From the NCBI RefSeq assembly GCF_030272615.1, contig NC_081414.1, positions 768,750,153-768,814,152 on the forward strand: DNA of 64,000 bases, given 5' to 3'. The DNA is from Cryptomeria japonica (Eukaryota > Streptophyta > Pinopsida > Cupressales > Cupressaceae). Position 1 is the first letter of the stretch, and each line of letters opens with the position of its first letter. Below are positions 11,594 through 22,586 of the stretch, one piece after another. The position numbers were made by a program, and so were the translations under genes. The notes under the pieces are model-generated. The model made no database searches, had not been told where the DNA came from, and saw nothing but the letters and a program-made list of their open reading frames with translations.

Positions 11594-12623
11594 TGTTAGT
11601 ATTATGTTATATGTTGTCATTAATGTCAAATCTTGTGGTCCGGTTAGGTCTGGATGTGATATATTGAGCAATAGTGGAAATTTGGTATGTATGTGATGTT
11701 GATGGTCATTTGGTGGTTTCCCAGAAGATTTGGCTTCTCGGAAGATGTGTTGTTGATCTTACTCAATGCTATCTTTAGGTTTGTTAAGATCTAGAAGTCG
11801 AGGTATTGATTCAAAAGTTGAGGTTGTTATATAATATGCGGATAAAGTTTTGGGTCTTGTATTGGCGATTCATGTAACATGTTGATATGTTCGATGAGGA
11901 ACTTTTTGATGTGGTCTACTTCTCATTCCTTCCCACCACTGAAATGTTTAGTAGTGACCTATTTTAGATCTTTATCTTGGCCGACTTGGAAGATTATGTT
12001 TTTCTAGAGACAATATATGTATGTATATGATCTAGATGAGTTAGTGTGGCATTTTTGTGAATGGCTAATTGTGTAGAAGATATGCGAGATTGAAAGAATC
12101 CAGTTGTTGTGAAGTGTGTTGCAGACAGTTATCAGAGGCAGTTCTAGCAATGCAGTTTGTGTTTCAGTGGTGGATTTTCTTTTTTATCTTTATTTCTTTG
12201 GTAGTGAGCATTTCTGGGCAGTGAGCCCTTCGGTAGTGAGCCTTTTTGGGTAGTGAGCCCTTCTAAAATGAACATTTTAGCAGTGAGCCCTTCGGTAGTG
12301 AGCCTTTTTGGGCAGTGAGCCCTTCTAAAATGAGCATTTTAGCAGTGAGCCATCCTTTGTAAAAATCACCTTAACCAATGTTTTAGTATTGAGAATTAGC
12401 ATTCTCCATGGTTTTTCCCTTCTTGGGTTTTCCATGTAAATCTTGGTGTTCATTATGTCTGAGTTATTTCATGCATATGCTTTCATGTTTTATCTATCTT
12501 AATTAATTATGCTAAATGTTATAGATCTATGAATAAATTTTAAAGAAGATTTTAATTGTCAACTAATTCACCCTCGCCCTCTCATTTTCTCAAATATTCA
12601 ACCACTTGTGTTATTTCCTAACA
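11594..12623 (+). repeat. 3' LTR of the copia element
   Basis: Starts TGTTAGTATT just after the polypurine tract and ends TTCCTAACA, giving inverted TGTTAG/CTAACA ends over 1030 bp. A 62-bp internal tandem duplication (12219-12280, 12281-12342) carries many AGTGAGC motifs. The part around 12400-12440 (TGGTTTTTCCC, GGGTTTTCCATGTA) is typical of the downstream half of plant copia LTRs. A related LTR lies at 49648-50995. Gypsy protease-like coding begins directly after 12623, so this copia copy probably inserted into an older gypsy element. The matching 5' LTR is not in the window. Confidence 0.82.
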
Positions 12624-13740
12624 ATTTGGGTGTTGAGTCTGATAATTTTGTGAACACCATTCAAAAAACTAAACCTACACTTGAGTTATGCATCACCTTT
12701 GATCCTAGTGAGACTATCGTTGCACATGATGGACCATTATACATTACTGCGAAGATTAAAGGAAAATTCTTGCAAGGAGTGCTCATTGATCCAGTATGTA
12801 TGGTGAACATTATTACTAAAGAACATGTTTTTACTCAACAATTACATCAAGTTACATATGATAAATCTAATGTTATGATCAAGGTGTATAATGGTTTACC
12901 TTCCCCTACTATTGGTTCTATTACTCTTTCTATTGAGGTTGGTACTAAGTGCTTAGATGTTACCTTTTCTATTATTCCTGCATTGGATCATTTTCATGGG
13001 AAGTTGGGATATCCTTGGATCTCTTCCATTAAAGTTATTCCTTATACAATCCATAAGTATTTGAAGTTCCCTCATAATGGGAATATTATCACAATTAATC
13101 ATAGCCTTTATCAACCCATAGCGAAGCGTGACAATTTTCACTCTTGATTACTTTTGGCCTAAACAACCTAAACCTTTAAAGCCTCAAGATGATATTCTTT
13201 TTCTATCTTACAAATAATGGAAAACTAATATGATAATGGCCTTAAGTAAACAAAGAAACTCTTCACCCATGCATGTTCCTCCTCATTCTAGACCCGGTCT
13301 TCTTCCTATACATTCTATTCCTCTTATATATGTTGCAGTCCCACCTCCCATATCTAATAAAGGAAAATTCCCAACTCTGATATATCTCAACCTAGTGAGT
13401 CTCCTTCCGCTCCCCCCCTACAAGGGAAGAAAATAATCCTATGTTGATTGATCCTCAACCTTCACAAGTCTCAAGTAAAACTAAAATAATTTGTTGTGCG
13501 ACAAAACACCAACGAAGATGTTGTGTCAAGGCTCATGAACTTGCTTCTCAAACCATTTCCTCCCTAAAGAAACCAAATTTTGACTTAGGCCCATTTGTCC
13601 AACCTTCACCTAACCCTAGGGAGGAATTTCAACTCAATTCACCAAGGTTAAAGATGCGTAAGAAAAATGATGGTTCATGGTGCAGTCACAGTTAGGAGGG
13701 ACCTCGATGAGATCTATCCAAGGATAACTTTAAGAAACCA
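12624..13740 (+). pseudogene. Ty3/gypsy protease and following linker, fragment
   Basis: The frame to 13147 reads a degraded retropepsin: VLIDPVCMVNIIT stands where an active enzyme has a D-[ST]-G triplet, so the site is lost. LGYPWISSIKVIPYTIHKYL and KFPHNGNIITI match the second half of this protease type. A shifted frame continues with TLDYFWPKQPKPLKP, then MIMALSKQRN and a proline-rich part to about 13695. No RT is present. A minus-strand relative lies at 15930-16310. The start is truncated by the copia LTR at 12623. Confidence 0.75.
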
Positions 13741-13769
13741 CCCCCGGGGAAAAAGTGTAAAATCCTGGT

Positions 13770-14115
13770 GAATTGGACATTATTTTTGGGGGGAAATTTT
13801 CATATTGATGGCGATTTGTTTTTCAAAATAGGGAAAAAAATTATTTTGTATTGGTGATTTTTTTCTAGGGTACAAAAATTCCATAAATTTTTGGCAAATA
13901 ATACCTTGTTCTATGGGGAAAATATATATTGTAGGAGGTGAATATTTTTTTGTTTAAAGGAACAAATATATAATTGTATGGGCGAAAAATTTTACTCCGA
14001 AGGAAAAATTATTTAAATGTATTGGCGATTTTTATCCACCACTTGAAAATTATTTAATTTATTTGGCTAATATTTTGTTATTTATGGGAAAATATATATT
14101 TTATTGGCAATTTCA
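13770..14115 (+). repeat. Degenerate tandem duplication, about 171-bp offset
   Basis: A+T-rich non-coding DNA in which ATTGG[TC]GATT, TTGGC[AT]AATA and ATGGG(G)AAAATATATATT recur in the same order about 171 bp apart (for example 13850 and 14021; 13913 and 14084). It looks like two diverged copies of one unit. There is no coding. Confidence 0.5.
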
Positions 14116-14249
14116 TGAATTCATTGTCATTAATAGACAAGGCACATCACATCAGTACATTGAGTCTGGACTCTGTATGATATATCAATAAGCATAGACT
14201 CTTTGACACATGAAGGGTGACATGTATCTAAAATCCATCAATGATTTTA

Positions 14250-14350
14250 AACCATTCGATGATCGTAGATCAATGGCTGAAGTTTTATTTCGGCCCAATT
14301 TTTTGAAGAGAACATAGTTCACCAGAAAGTGCCCGGAATGGAATTGGATT
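14250..14350 (+). repeat. Isolated diverged copy of the 264-bp repeat unit
   Basis: CCATTCGATGATCG, AGATCAATGGCT, TTTCGGCCCAAT and GTGCCCGGAAT follow the same order as in the tandem units at 16955-17890. By eye the similarity covers about 85-100 bases, with gaps. The rest of 14115-14740 holds nothing I recognise. Confidence 0.4.
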
Positions 14351-14740
14351 CAATAGACATGTATCAAATGTCACGATCGATAATTTTGGTCATTTAATAA
14401 ATGTCTAGTCACTAACTGCAATCCACTATGTCCCCGCGACTTCCAATGTGGTCCTGGCCAACTTGGTACTGGTTTATAGTTGTTTCCAATTTCGCACACT
14501 AGTGCATTTATGGGAAAGATTTGCAGAGATACGAAAGATTTAAAAAAATTTAAAGGAATTAATACGGTTAGAGAAGTAATTATTACAATCAAGAGATTCA
14601 ACTATTTATATACGATCTATGCTTCTTTCATCTTCAATTAGCCTTTGCCATTTGGTAGATAAATCGTCGAAGCTCACGATATTTAAATTTTGCATCTGGT
14701 TTAGGTCTATAGGCTCGGGTTGTTTAATTTGGTAATATGA

Positions 14741-15325
14741 TTTTTCAAGGTGGACACTCCTATCCACTTGAGAAGCATTTCTGAGGAGGACCAGAGGACC
14801 TTTTTGGGCTACGTTAAAGACCCAACCCTCCAATCAGTCTGCAAGGAGGTTGGGATGTTCACCAATGAGGCTATGCAGATGGTGCTAGGCAGAGACTTTT
14901 TGCATAATGAAAATAGATACCGTTTTAACACGGACATTACATCTCGGTTCTTGGCATCTCTTCTGGACCTCGGAGGAGACAAGGTTGATATATTGATACT
15001 GTTAAGGAAGGTGTTTAAGGAAGACTTCCTTGTAGATGGTGTTACTGTTGTCGTCCTTGTAGAAGTAGGGGTGAGGATCCCTTGGGCAAGTGAATTAACT
15101 AAGCTTCTCCTCCCTGACCAAACAATGTCAGTGGCCAGGCAACCATTTCTTTTGAACCTGAATGCGGAGCAGTTGACACATCACAGGAAATGGGCGCAGA
15201 TTGGCAGGGACTTTCTCCGGAAATGGTTTCTCTTGGACGACTTTCCAAACTACAATTGGCTTGAAGAATTCTCTCAGCTTATGTTGTCTGAAGAATTCTA
15301 CATGGAGGGAGGGCTAGATTCTTAG
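14741..15325 (+). CDS. Unrecognised 195-codon open frame, possible last exon or gene fragment
   Basis: A stop-to-stop frame without ATG at its head (TGA at 14738-14740 just before it, first ATG near 14853). It encodes a soluble, mixed-charge protein segment with no motif I know: SEEDQRTFLGYVKDPTLQ, VLGRDFLHNENRYRFN, LDLGGDKVDILILLRKVF, WAQIGRDFLRKWFLLDDF. It is visibly richer in G+C than the flanks, and a frame this long is unexpected here. TTTTTCAAG at 14741-14749 would serve as a splice acceptor, so a 3' exon is possible. A+T-rich sequence follows that could be an untranslated region. No homologous neighbour supports a function. It could equally be a captured fragment. Confidence 0.4.
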   Translation, partial: FFKVDTPIHLRSISEEDQRTFLGYVKDPTLQSVCKEVGMFTNEAMQMVLGRDFLHNENRYRFNTDITSRFLASLLDLGGDKVDILILLRKVFKEDFLVDGVTVVVLVEVGVRIPWASELTKLLLPDQTMSVARQPFLLNLNAEQLTHHRKWAQIGRDFLRKWFLLDDFPNYNWLEEFSQLMLSEEFYMEGGLDS

Positions 15326-15929
15326 GGTAAACCATCCACTACCTATGCCCTAGCCCCGACCCCCTAGTAGTAGTTTTTTTTTTGCTATGTCCTCATAACC
15401 TCACAGGCTTAGTGGCTCACTCATTTTGGATTTAAAGTTTTTGAGGGACTCAAGTCTCAGACATGTAAAAATTGTAAATTTCTGAAACATAAATATTAAT
15501 GATAATTTTGCAAATTCCAGTTCGTTTCAGTTTGCCTCTTATGGATATAAAAATGCTTTCTATTTTAGTTTATTAATGATAGTTTTGCAAATGCTTTTTG
15601 TCTATGAGCTACGTTATTTCAATATTTTGTTAAACAATGGAAATAAATTAAATACTGTGATCTTTTTTATGTAATGCTTCTTCCTCTATATTTAATATAT
15701 ATAAAAAAAATCCAATTCGTTCCATTGATTATGGTTGATTATAATTTTATAAATATATAAAAAAAGATGTTTATCTTGCGAAAAACAAGTGAATTAAAAG
15801 TCCAACTTACTTGTTGTTGAAGTTTTGAACTAGTTCACGCGTGGGTTGGTACTGGGTACATGCTATGATTTATAATTAAGATTTTGTCATTATGAAGAAA
15901 TTTGAGACATTTTTGAAGGGTAGATGGGA
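15326..15929. other. A+T-rich non-coding stretch
   Basis: No coding frame, repeat or RNA gene was recognised. It may contain the untranslated tail of the open frame upstream. Confidence 0.4.
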
Positions 15930-16310
15930 TCGCTTTCATGGAAGAGAACCAAGGATCTCCCAACTTCACACAAAATTAATCTGATATAGGAATGATAGCA
16001 AAAATGACATTTAAGCACTTAGTACCAACCTTAATGGGAAGAGTAATATAACCTATAGTAGGACAAGAGAAACCATCAAAGATCTTAACCACTAAATCAA
16101 ATTTATCATATGTTACTTCATGCAATTGTAAAGTATAAAGATATTCTTAAGTTATTACATTCACCACACATGTTGGATCAATCATCAATGAGAACCCCTC
16201 GTGAGAGTATGTCTTTGATCTTTGCAGTGATATATAGACTTATATTGGGCCATCAGATGTTTCAATAGTCTCACTAGGATCAAAGGTAATGTATATTGCA
16301 TAGGTCCTTA
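15930..16310 (-). pseudogene. Ty3/gypsy protease fragment, minus strand
   Basis: Read on the minus strand, broken frames give DPSETIETSDGPI, LMIDPTCVVNVIT, LQLHEVTYDKFDLVVKIFDG, PTIGYITLPIKVGTKCLNV and KLGDPWFSSMKA. These follow the + strand protease at 12624-13147 block by block (DPSETIVAHDGPL, VTYDKSNVMIKVYNG, PTIGSITLSIEVGTKCLDV). There are at least two frameshifts and stops. It is a second, inverted and more decayed copy of the same gypsy lineage. Confidence 0.7.
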
Positions 16311-16954
16311 GGAGGTGTAGGTTTATCAATAAGATTCACCACATTGTTAGACTCAAGGCCAAGATCATTAGAAGAAAATTCAAGATTCTAGACTCAATTA
16401 GAGAACAAGATTAGACTCAATTAGATCAACGGCTTAGGGTGGATTTTTCATAGAGGCTATAAACTTTGTTGTAAATACAATCATATAAAAAATTTATAGT
16501 CTTTATTTGTTTATTAAATTAATTTAAACTAAATTAAATTAAAATTTATATTAAACTAAATTTGTGTTGAACTTTTATATATATTTTTAGTCTTTATTTA
16601 TTTATTAAATTAAATTAAATTAAAATGCATATTACACTAAATTTATGTTGAACTTTTATATATATTTTTAAACTATTTTTTAAAATTATATATCGTAAAC
16701 ATATTTTTAAAGAATTTTGTTAAACTTTAAATTTATATTTTAGATTTAATAGTGAATGTTTTCTTTTTTATATTAAACTTTTACCTTTCAAATTGTATAT
16801 CAAAATTTATATTTTCATTTAGTTAATTTTTTTATTCTAGAAATACAAGTTTCATGTTCTATACTATTTTTGTATTTCATATTTTTACAAATAATATTAA
16901 CATTATATATAATAGTTATCTCAAACTATTGCACATCTTTAAATGTCTCTTATT
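16311..16954. other. Very A+T-rich spacer
   Basis: Mostly A/T with a repeated ATTAAATTAAATT / TTATATATATTTTTA pattern (16500-16680 in two diverged copies). GATCAACGGCTTAGGGTGG at 16425-16443 is a short remnant of the 264-bp repeat that follows. No coding. Confidence 0.5.
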
Positions 16955-17890
16955 ATGGGACCCACGACAACTGAAAATAGGTACCATCATCCATTGGATG
17001 AACACGGATCAACGACTTAGGGTGAATTTCGGCTCGAATGTGGGAAGTGAACACATTTGTGAGAACTTCGCCCGGAATCGAACGTTTTACATTTAATTAA
17101 ATATAATTAAGTCTATAAAGCTCTATTTCAAGCGGAAGTTGAAAATAATTAAACAGACTTAAAAAATAGTCTAGAAAAATGACTCGAGTGTGGTGACATG
17201 CCCGAAAAATGGCAAAGGTCATGGGACCCATGACAACAGACAACATATACCATCATCCATTGGATGAGCACAGATCAATGGCTTAGGGTGGATTTTGGCT
17301 CGAATGTGGGAAGTGAACACATTTGTGAGAACTTCACCCGGAATTGAACATTTTACATTTAATCAAATATAATTAAGTTTATAAAGATCTATTTCGGGCT
17401 AAAGTTGAAGGATTAAAAATACTTAAAAACAGTTTGGAAAAGTGACTTGAGTGTGGTGACGTGCCCGAAAAATGGCAAAAGTCATGGGACCCATGACAAC
17501 TGACAACAGATACCATCGTCTGTTGGATGAGCACAGATCAACAACTTAGGGTGGATTTCGGCCTGAATATGGGAAGTGAACACATTTGTGAGAACTTCGC
17601 CCGGAATTGAACGTTTTATATTTAATTAAATATAATTAAGTCAATAAAGCTCTATTTGGGGCAGAAGTTTAAGGATTAAAAAGACTTAAAAAATAGTTCG
17701 AAAAAGTGACTCCAGTGCGGTGACGTGCCCGACAAATGGCAAAAGTCATGGGACCCACAACAACAGACAACAGATACCATCGTCCATTGGATGAGAACAG
17801 ATCAACGAATTAGGATGGATTTCGGCCCGAATGTGGGAAGTGAACACATTTGTGAGAACTTTGCCCAGAATTTAACGTTTTACATTTAAT
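16955..17890 (+). repeat. Tandem array, about 3.5 copies of a 264-bp unit
   Basis: Units start with ATGGGACCCA at 16955, 17221, 17484 and 17748 (spacings 266, 263, 264); the fourth is cut at about 17890. Each has GATCAACG.CTTAGG, GGGAAGTGAACACATTTGTG, a CCCGGAAT[CT]GAAC-type block and GTGACGTGCCCGA in the same order. Units differ by scattered substitutions, so the array is not recent. It has no sustained frame. A lone diverged copy lies at 14250-14350. Possible origins are a satellite seed or an array within an LTR or untranslated region. Confidence 0.85.
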
Positions 17891-18147
17891 GTCCTCAGAA
17901 TTTAGACTGAAGTAATGAATGTTTTGTCCTTTGGCGACAAATAGATATTAATAATAAGTAATAAAATTACAACATGATTCTAGATATTTTGCCCTTTAGG
18001 TATTACTTTTGTACTTTTCAGTGTTTTCAAAATAAGTGACTCATAAATCATAATTGTATTTCATTTCATGGGCAAACCAGTAAATCAAGGGAGATTCAAA
18101 AACGACTACTAGATTGAGGAATGCAAGTTGCAACAGAGACTATCTAC
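17891..18147. other. Non-coding flank left of the chromovirus
   Basis: Nothing recognised. With 31921-32063 it forms the original continuous sequence upstream of the 32-36 kb pseudogene before the chromovirus inserted. Confidence 0.5.
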
Positions 18148-18152
18148 GCCAA
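18148..18152 (+). other. Target-site duplication, left copy (GCCAA)
   Basis: GCCAA directly before the TG of the LTR, identical to 31916-31920. Confidence 0.95.
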
Positions 18153-18698
18153 TGTCATGCCCAACTCTTGGGCACGAACGGAATTTTTTTTTTTGTAATA
18201 CTTAACTAGTTAACGACTTACTTAACTAATTATCGACTAACTAATATAATATAATGCATCTTAGTGCGATTAACTTAGATAAGGAATGCATTTTGGCTAG
18301 GTCATAACCGTGTTTGAGTCAATCGGTAATTATATTCAATTTAGGGAGAGGAGGTGACTAAGTTATCAATGAACCAAAATTCCTCCCAACACAGAAGTTC
18401 ACTAAATAAATTACAATTCATAATGGCGAGCTAAACTCGATTATAAACGTTTAAAAAAATCTACATTATTATTATTTTTTTTATTATTATTTATTAATTT
18501 TATTTTTATTTTTATTTTAATCCACTAGGAATTAAAATCCTTTTATAACGCTTCCTTCTTTGTTGCTCAATGCTTAACGAAAGTATTCATAACTAAACAT
18601 ATAACAATTTTAAAATAATTTAAATATTAATTTAATCTTACTTATTTATATATATATATACCTATATACATATATTTACTCAACATCTATACACATAG

Positions 18699-18780
<82 letters not shown>

Positions 18781-19502
18781 GTTCTATATTATTATTCCAC
18801 TTACCAATTGTTTTCCTAACAGAATGTAGGGGTGAGAACCCCCCCCCCTTTTTATTTAAATTCTCATTTACACTTTTCCCTCCCCCACTCTCACATGTTT
18901 ATTTCCAAATTGTGTGTGAGTGTGCCCTAACCCGAACTAGGGTTAGGGCGAATTTGTTATCTCCAACCCCCTTTTTTTGTGTGTGTTTTTTTTGTTGGGT
19001 GCGAAGAGGAGTGTCGGCGGCCAAGCGAACAGCGCGCAGGGCGGCCGAGCTTAACCCCTTTTTTTTTCTTTGCGTTTGTGCCTTTGTTATCGGCGGAGGT
19101 TCTTGTTTCGGGTGGAGGAGGAGTGGTGAACAGGGTTACGGGGTGGAGCGTTGGGCGGCACCGCAGCCGCGGCGACCGCCGGCCGCGGACAGCGCCGCCG
19201 CAGACTGCGGCTCCTGCAGGCTGCGGCGTCGCCGCCCGCAGTCTGCGGCCGTCGCAGGCTGCGGCCGGCGCAGCCAGGAGCTGCGGCCCGAGCACAGTTT
19301 GCTTTAGAATGTTTACACGCGTTTCTTTTTTTTTGCAGAGTTTTTAAAAAAAAACGGGTTTAATAACCCTCGGTAATAGATGTGTTTTGAACATAGTTTT
19401 TTTTTGTTTAAATATGATATCAAAATATATATATATATATATATACGCAGAGGGTTTAGGGCACATGGGTTTTACTGTCACAGTTCAGGCAGATTCTTTA
19501 TT

Positions 19503-19538
<36 letters not shown>

Positions 19539-19741
19539 TGTATATATATATATATATATATAAAAATATATATATTTAAATATATATATATATATATGAG
19601 CAGATTTATGTTTTTGAATGATTTGTTTTCAGATCCCTTTGTCTGAAAAATTAATATAATCAAGCTGTGAACATTATTTTTAGTGTAAATCAGATTCTTT
19701 AATGTTTAAATTTGTATAACAAAAATATATATATAAATATA

Positions 19742-19781
<40 letters not shown>

Positions 19782-22574
19782 TATATATTTATATATATAA
19801 ATACCTTTGTGTCTGATTAAATTTGTAATTCAAGAAGGCTTAATTTTCTATAGAACTAACAGGGCTATCTATCAGCAAATTATCATTGTAGGCATCAAAT
19901 ACATTTAAAGTGGGTCTCCAAATCTATATTTTATTTTGTAACAAAAATGATAATGTTAAAAGCTATAAGTTTCTTTTTTTTTTGCAAAGGATAAACTTGT
20001 TTAATGAAAATTCCTTTCTTGCAATAACCAGAAAATAAAAGACTGTTTTATTAAACTTACAGCAACATGTTTTCACTTATTTGCAGAATACATAAAAGAA
20101 ATATAATGCACCTACCTTTCTACCCTAGTTAAACACAAAATTTTCATACAATCTAATACACTAATGCTTCCATTTGCAACTAACTAGAATAGTAAAAAAA
20201 AACATCATGTATTTCTTTAACAGATTTAAGTACAATGAGCATGGTTACAAGGAAGTATTGAAGTTTAAAAACATCTACATTTCCTCCTTTTTCAAGATAA
20301 TAGAATTACATTGCTACATTTTTTTTTTTTGAAAATAAATACACAATATCCTTCTCTTTCTTTTACAAGCTAATGATGCATACAAACATTTTTTTATATA
20401 TATTTTTTTTCCTTATGAATAACAAAATCTAGCTCCTTTCTTTTTATTTACAACTCCCAAAGAAAATAAAATGTCATAATAACTAATTTCTGCAACATAA
20501 GCAGCAACATGGTCTTTCAATCCTTCCTTTCCCATTCCCATGCAACCTGCAAAACAACACATTTTGACCATGGGAAGCTCACCTCCCAGCCTAGGCTTAC
20601 TAGAAGCCACCCCCGAGCTTGGAGAACCAAGCACTAGACGGGTTACACGCACACAAAACCACTAAGAACATAGGAACACATTTACAATCAAAATTCCCCT
20701 TCCCAAGCTTCACATTCACCACTTTCATGGTGACTCTTCCATGGATGGAAGTGGACCATGTACCAATGGGGAGAATGCATGCCAAACAACAATACTACAC
20801 TAGCCACCTCATGGCAACACAAATGCAACCCAAACATTTCACAACCCTTATGCCCCCCAAAAAGGCTCAAGGCCATATATGCTCCCCTTATGACCCCCAA
20901 ATGCATACACAAGGCTATGCATCAAGGGTCACCAAGGACTCCCTTGAGAACACTCTCCATAAGGAGAGCCTCTCACCCATGGCTGTCAAACTCCTTCCAC
21001 CCCAAGATCTTCCTACCCTCCCAAGGATAGGAGATCTTGGACACTCCCAAAAACAACAAGAAACACAACAAACACATAGAAAGGAAAACTATACATTTTA
21101 CTTCAACACAAAAACTTCTTAAAAACACAATCTTTCAAGCAACTCTTTTCTTGTTACAAAACAACATAAACTATCATTTTCAACATAATAAGAGAAAGAA
21201 GAGAGTAACCAACCTAATTCTGCCAAAAGGTTTGCTAACTTTAGTTGGGGATGAGCTGCCCAATTTCCACTATCTTTTCTCCCAAAATTCCACTAAAAAT
21301 GCCAACTCCTGCTAACTTTTCAAAACAAGCAAAATCTCCAAGAAAGGAGAGTGGGTGATTACTCACTAAGTTTGAAAAATCTTGCCTAAGAAGGCCTCTC
21401 ACACACTTCCCAACTCCTTGGGTGAGGTGTGAGTTCCCATTGGTTGCCCTTCCCAAACTCTTGCACTTTACTAAAATTGGAAAGGGAAAAGGTGGAAGAG
21501 AATGGGGAAGAGAGTTTGACTCCTAAGGGGAAGGTTCACTATCCTAGGAAGAACTTTCTAAGTCCAATTTTCGTGCATCTTGAAAACACCACTTTTTGAA
21601 GTGACTTCATAGTCACATGGGAGAAGCCACATGTTGCAAAACACCCCTAACCCATAGGTATACCCTTTGGACCTTTGGAAAAGCCTAAAAACTTACCCTA
21701 GGAGTCCATTAAACCCTTTGGAAACCCCACTGAAGTTTACCTACGGGTCAAGCTTGAGTTGACCACTCCCATGACTCCCTACCCAAGATAATTTTGGGAC
21801 CACACTCATGTTTTTGAATGGCTTTGGTAGAAACAAAACTCCCTCCAAGAGACAAGTCAACTTAATGACACTTAATCAGCACATGTGTCAAGTGACACAA
21901 CAAAAATACAATATAAAATCACACATGGAAAATTGGTCTCTTGAAGGATTACACAATTACATATAAATTAAATTTTTACACTCAAGCATTATACACATCA
22001 CAAATAAAATACATTACAAGGGGAGGGGTGTTGTCTCTCCAAATAGACAACTCCCGGCTTAACAAACGCACATTGGTCTAGACTTGATTCTCCATAAATT
22101 CCATGGTCACATGGATAATTTCCTGCGCGTCTCAATTAACACATTAGTAACTCCAAGTAATCACAATTATTCATAATCAAATACATGGAATCCATTGCAA
22201 TTCAACACTCATACATTAGGCAACAATAATTCAATATCTCATTTTGTTTTCAAATTCAATTTCACATAAGCAATTAACATAATTTTCCCAAAAATGAACC
22301 ATTCATAAATATGCATCATTTTTTTTTTCATCAAAATAAAATCCTGCAAATTCTCAATAACGACATTCACCATCATAATGTAATTCTATTCTAGTAACAT
22401 ATCTAAGGTTTCATAATCATCATGCATGAAATAAAACATCAACAAATGTCAGTGTGATCCAAATCATGGAATCACATAAGTTCTAAGTCCATAATGCATA
22501 AAATAAAGCATCCAAAATAGTCTCAATATGCAAATAACTGAAAATGTCAAACTGAATCGGGGTAGGGCCTCACA
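18153..22574 (-). repeat. 3' LTR of the chromovirus (4422 bp)
   Basis: On the + strand it starts TGTCATGCCC and ends GGGCCTCACA; in the element's own sense it is TGTGAGGCCC...GGGCATGACA. It contains several (AT)n runs (about 18697-18776, 19506-19600, 19725-19800), a G+C-rich block (19000-19290) and a C-rich non-coding part (20580-21060). Open frames in it are mirrored in the other LTR, overlap on several frames and have no family motifs. The length is unusually large for a plant LTR. Confidence 0.95.
19000..19290. promoter_or_regulatory. G+C-rich, CpG-rich block with 38-bp tandem hairpin motif in the LTR
   Basis: CTGCGG occurs at 19205, 19221, 19243, 19259 and 19281, spaced 16-22-16-22, so a 38-bp unit is repeated about twice. 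CCGCAGACTGCGG (19198-19210) and CCGCAGTCTGCGG (19236-19248) are each near-palindromes and are complementary to one another, allowing strong stem-loops. The surroundings are A+T-rich. The same block lies at 28330-28615 in the other LTR. A regulatory or RNA-structure role is inferred only. Confidence 0.5.
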
Positions 22575-22586
22575 CCCTCCCCCTCT
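22575..22586 (-). other. Polypurine tract of the chromovirus
   Basis: In the element's sense AGAGGGGGAGGG directly abuts the TG of the 3' LTR. This is the expected primer for plus-strand DNA. Confidence 0.85.

Noticed and set aside
18912-19363. Several overlapping 70-131-codon frames on both strands, repeated at 28236-28671
   Set aside because: They lie in the G+C-rich LTR block, overlap in many frames and match no family; low stop density is due to base composition.
20413-21456. Open frames of 60-167 codons in the LTR (also 29755-30798)
   Set aside because: Mirrored in both LTRs, overlapping on opposite strands and without motifs; composition artefacts of the C-rich LTR part.
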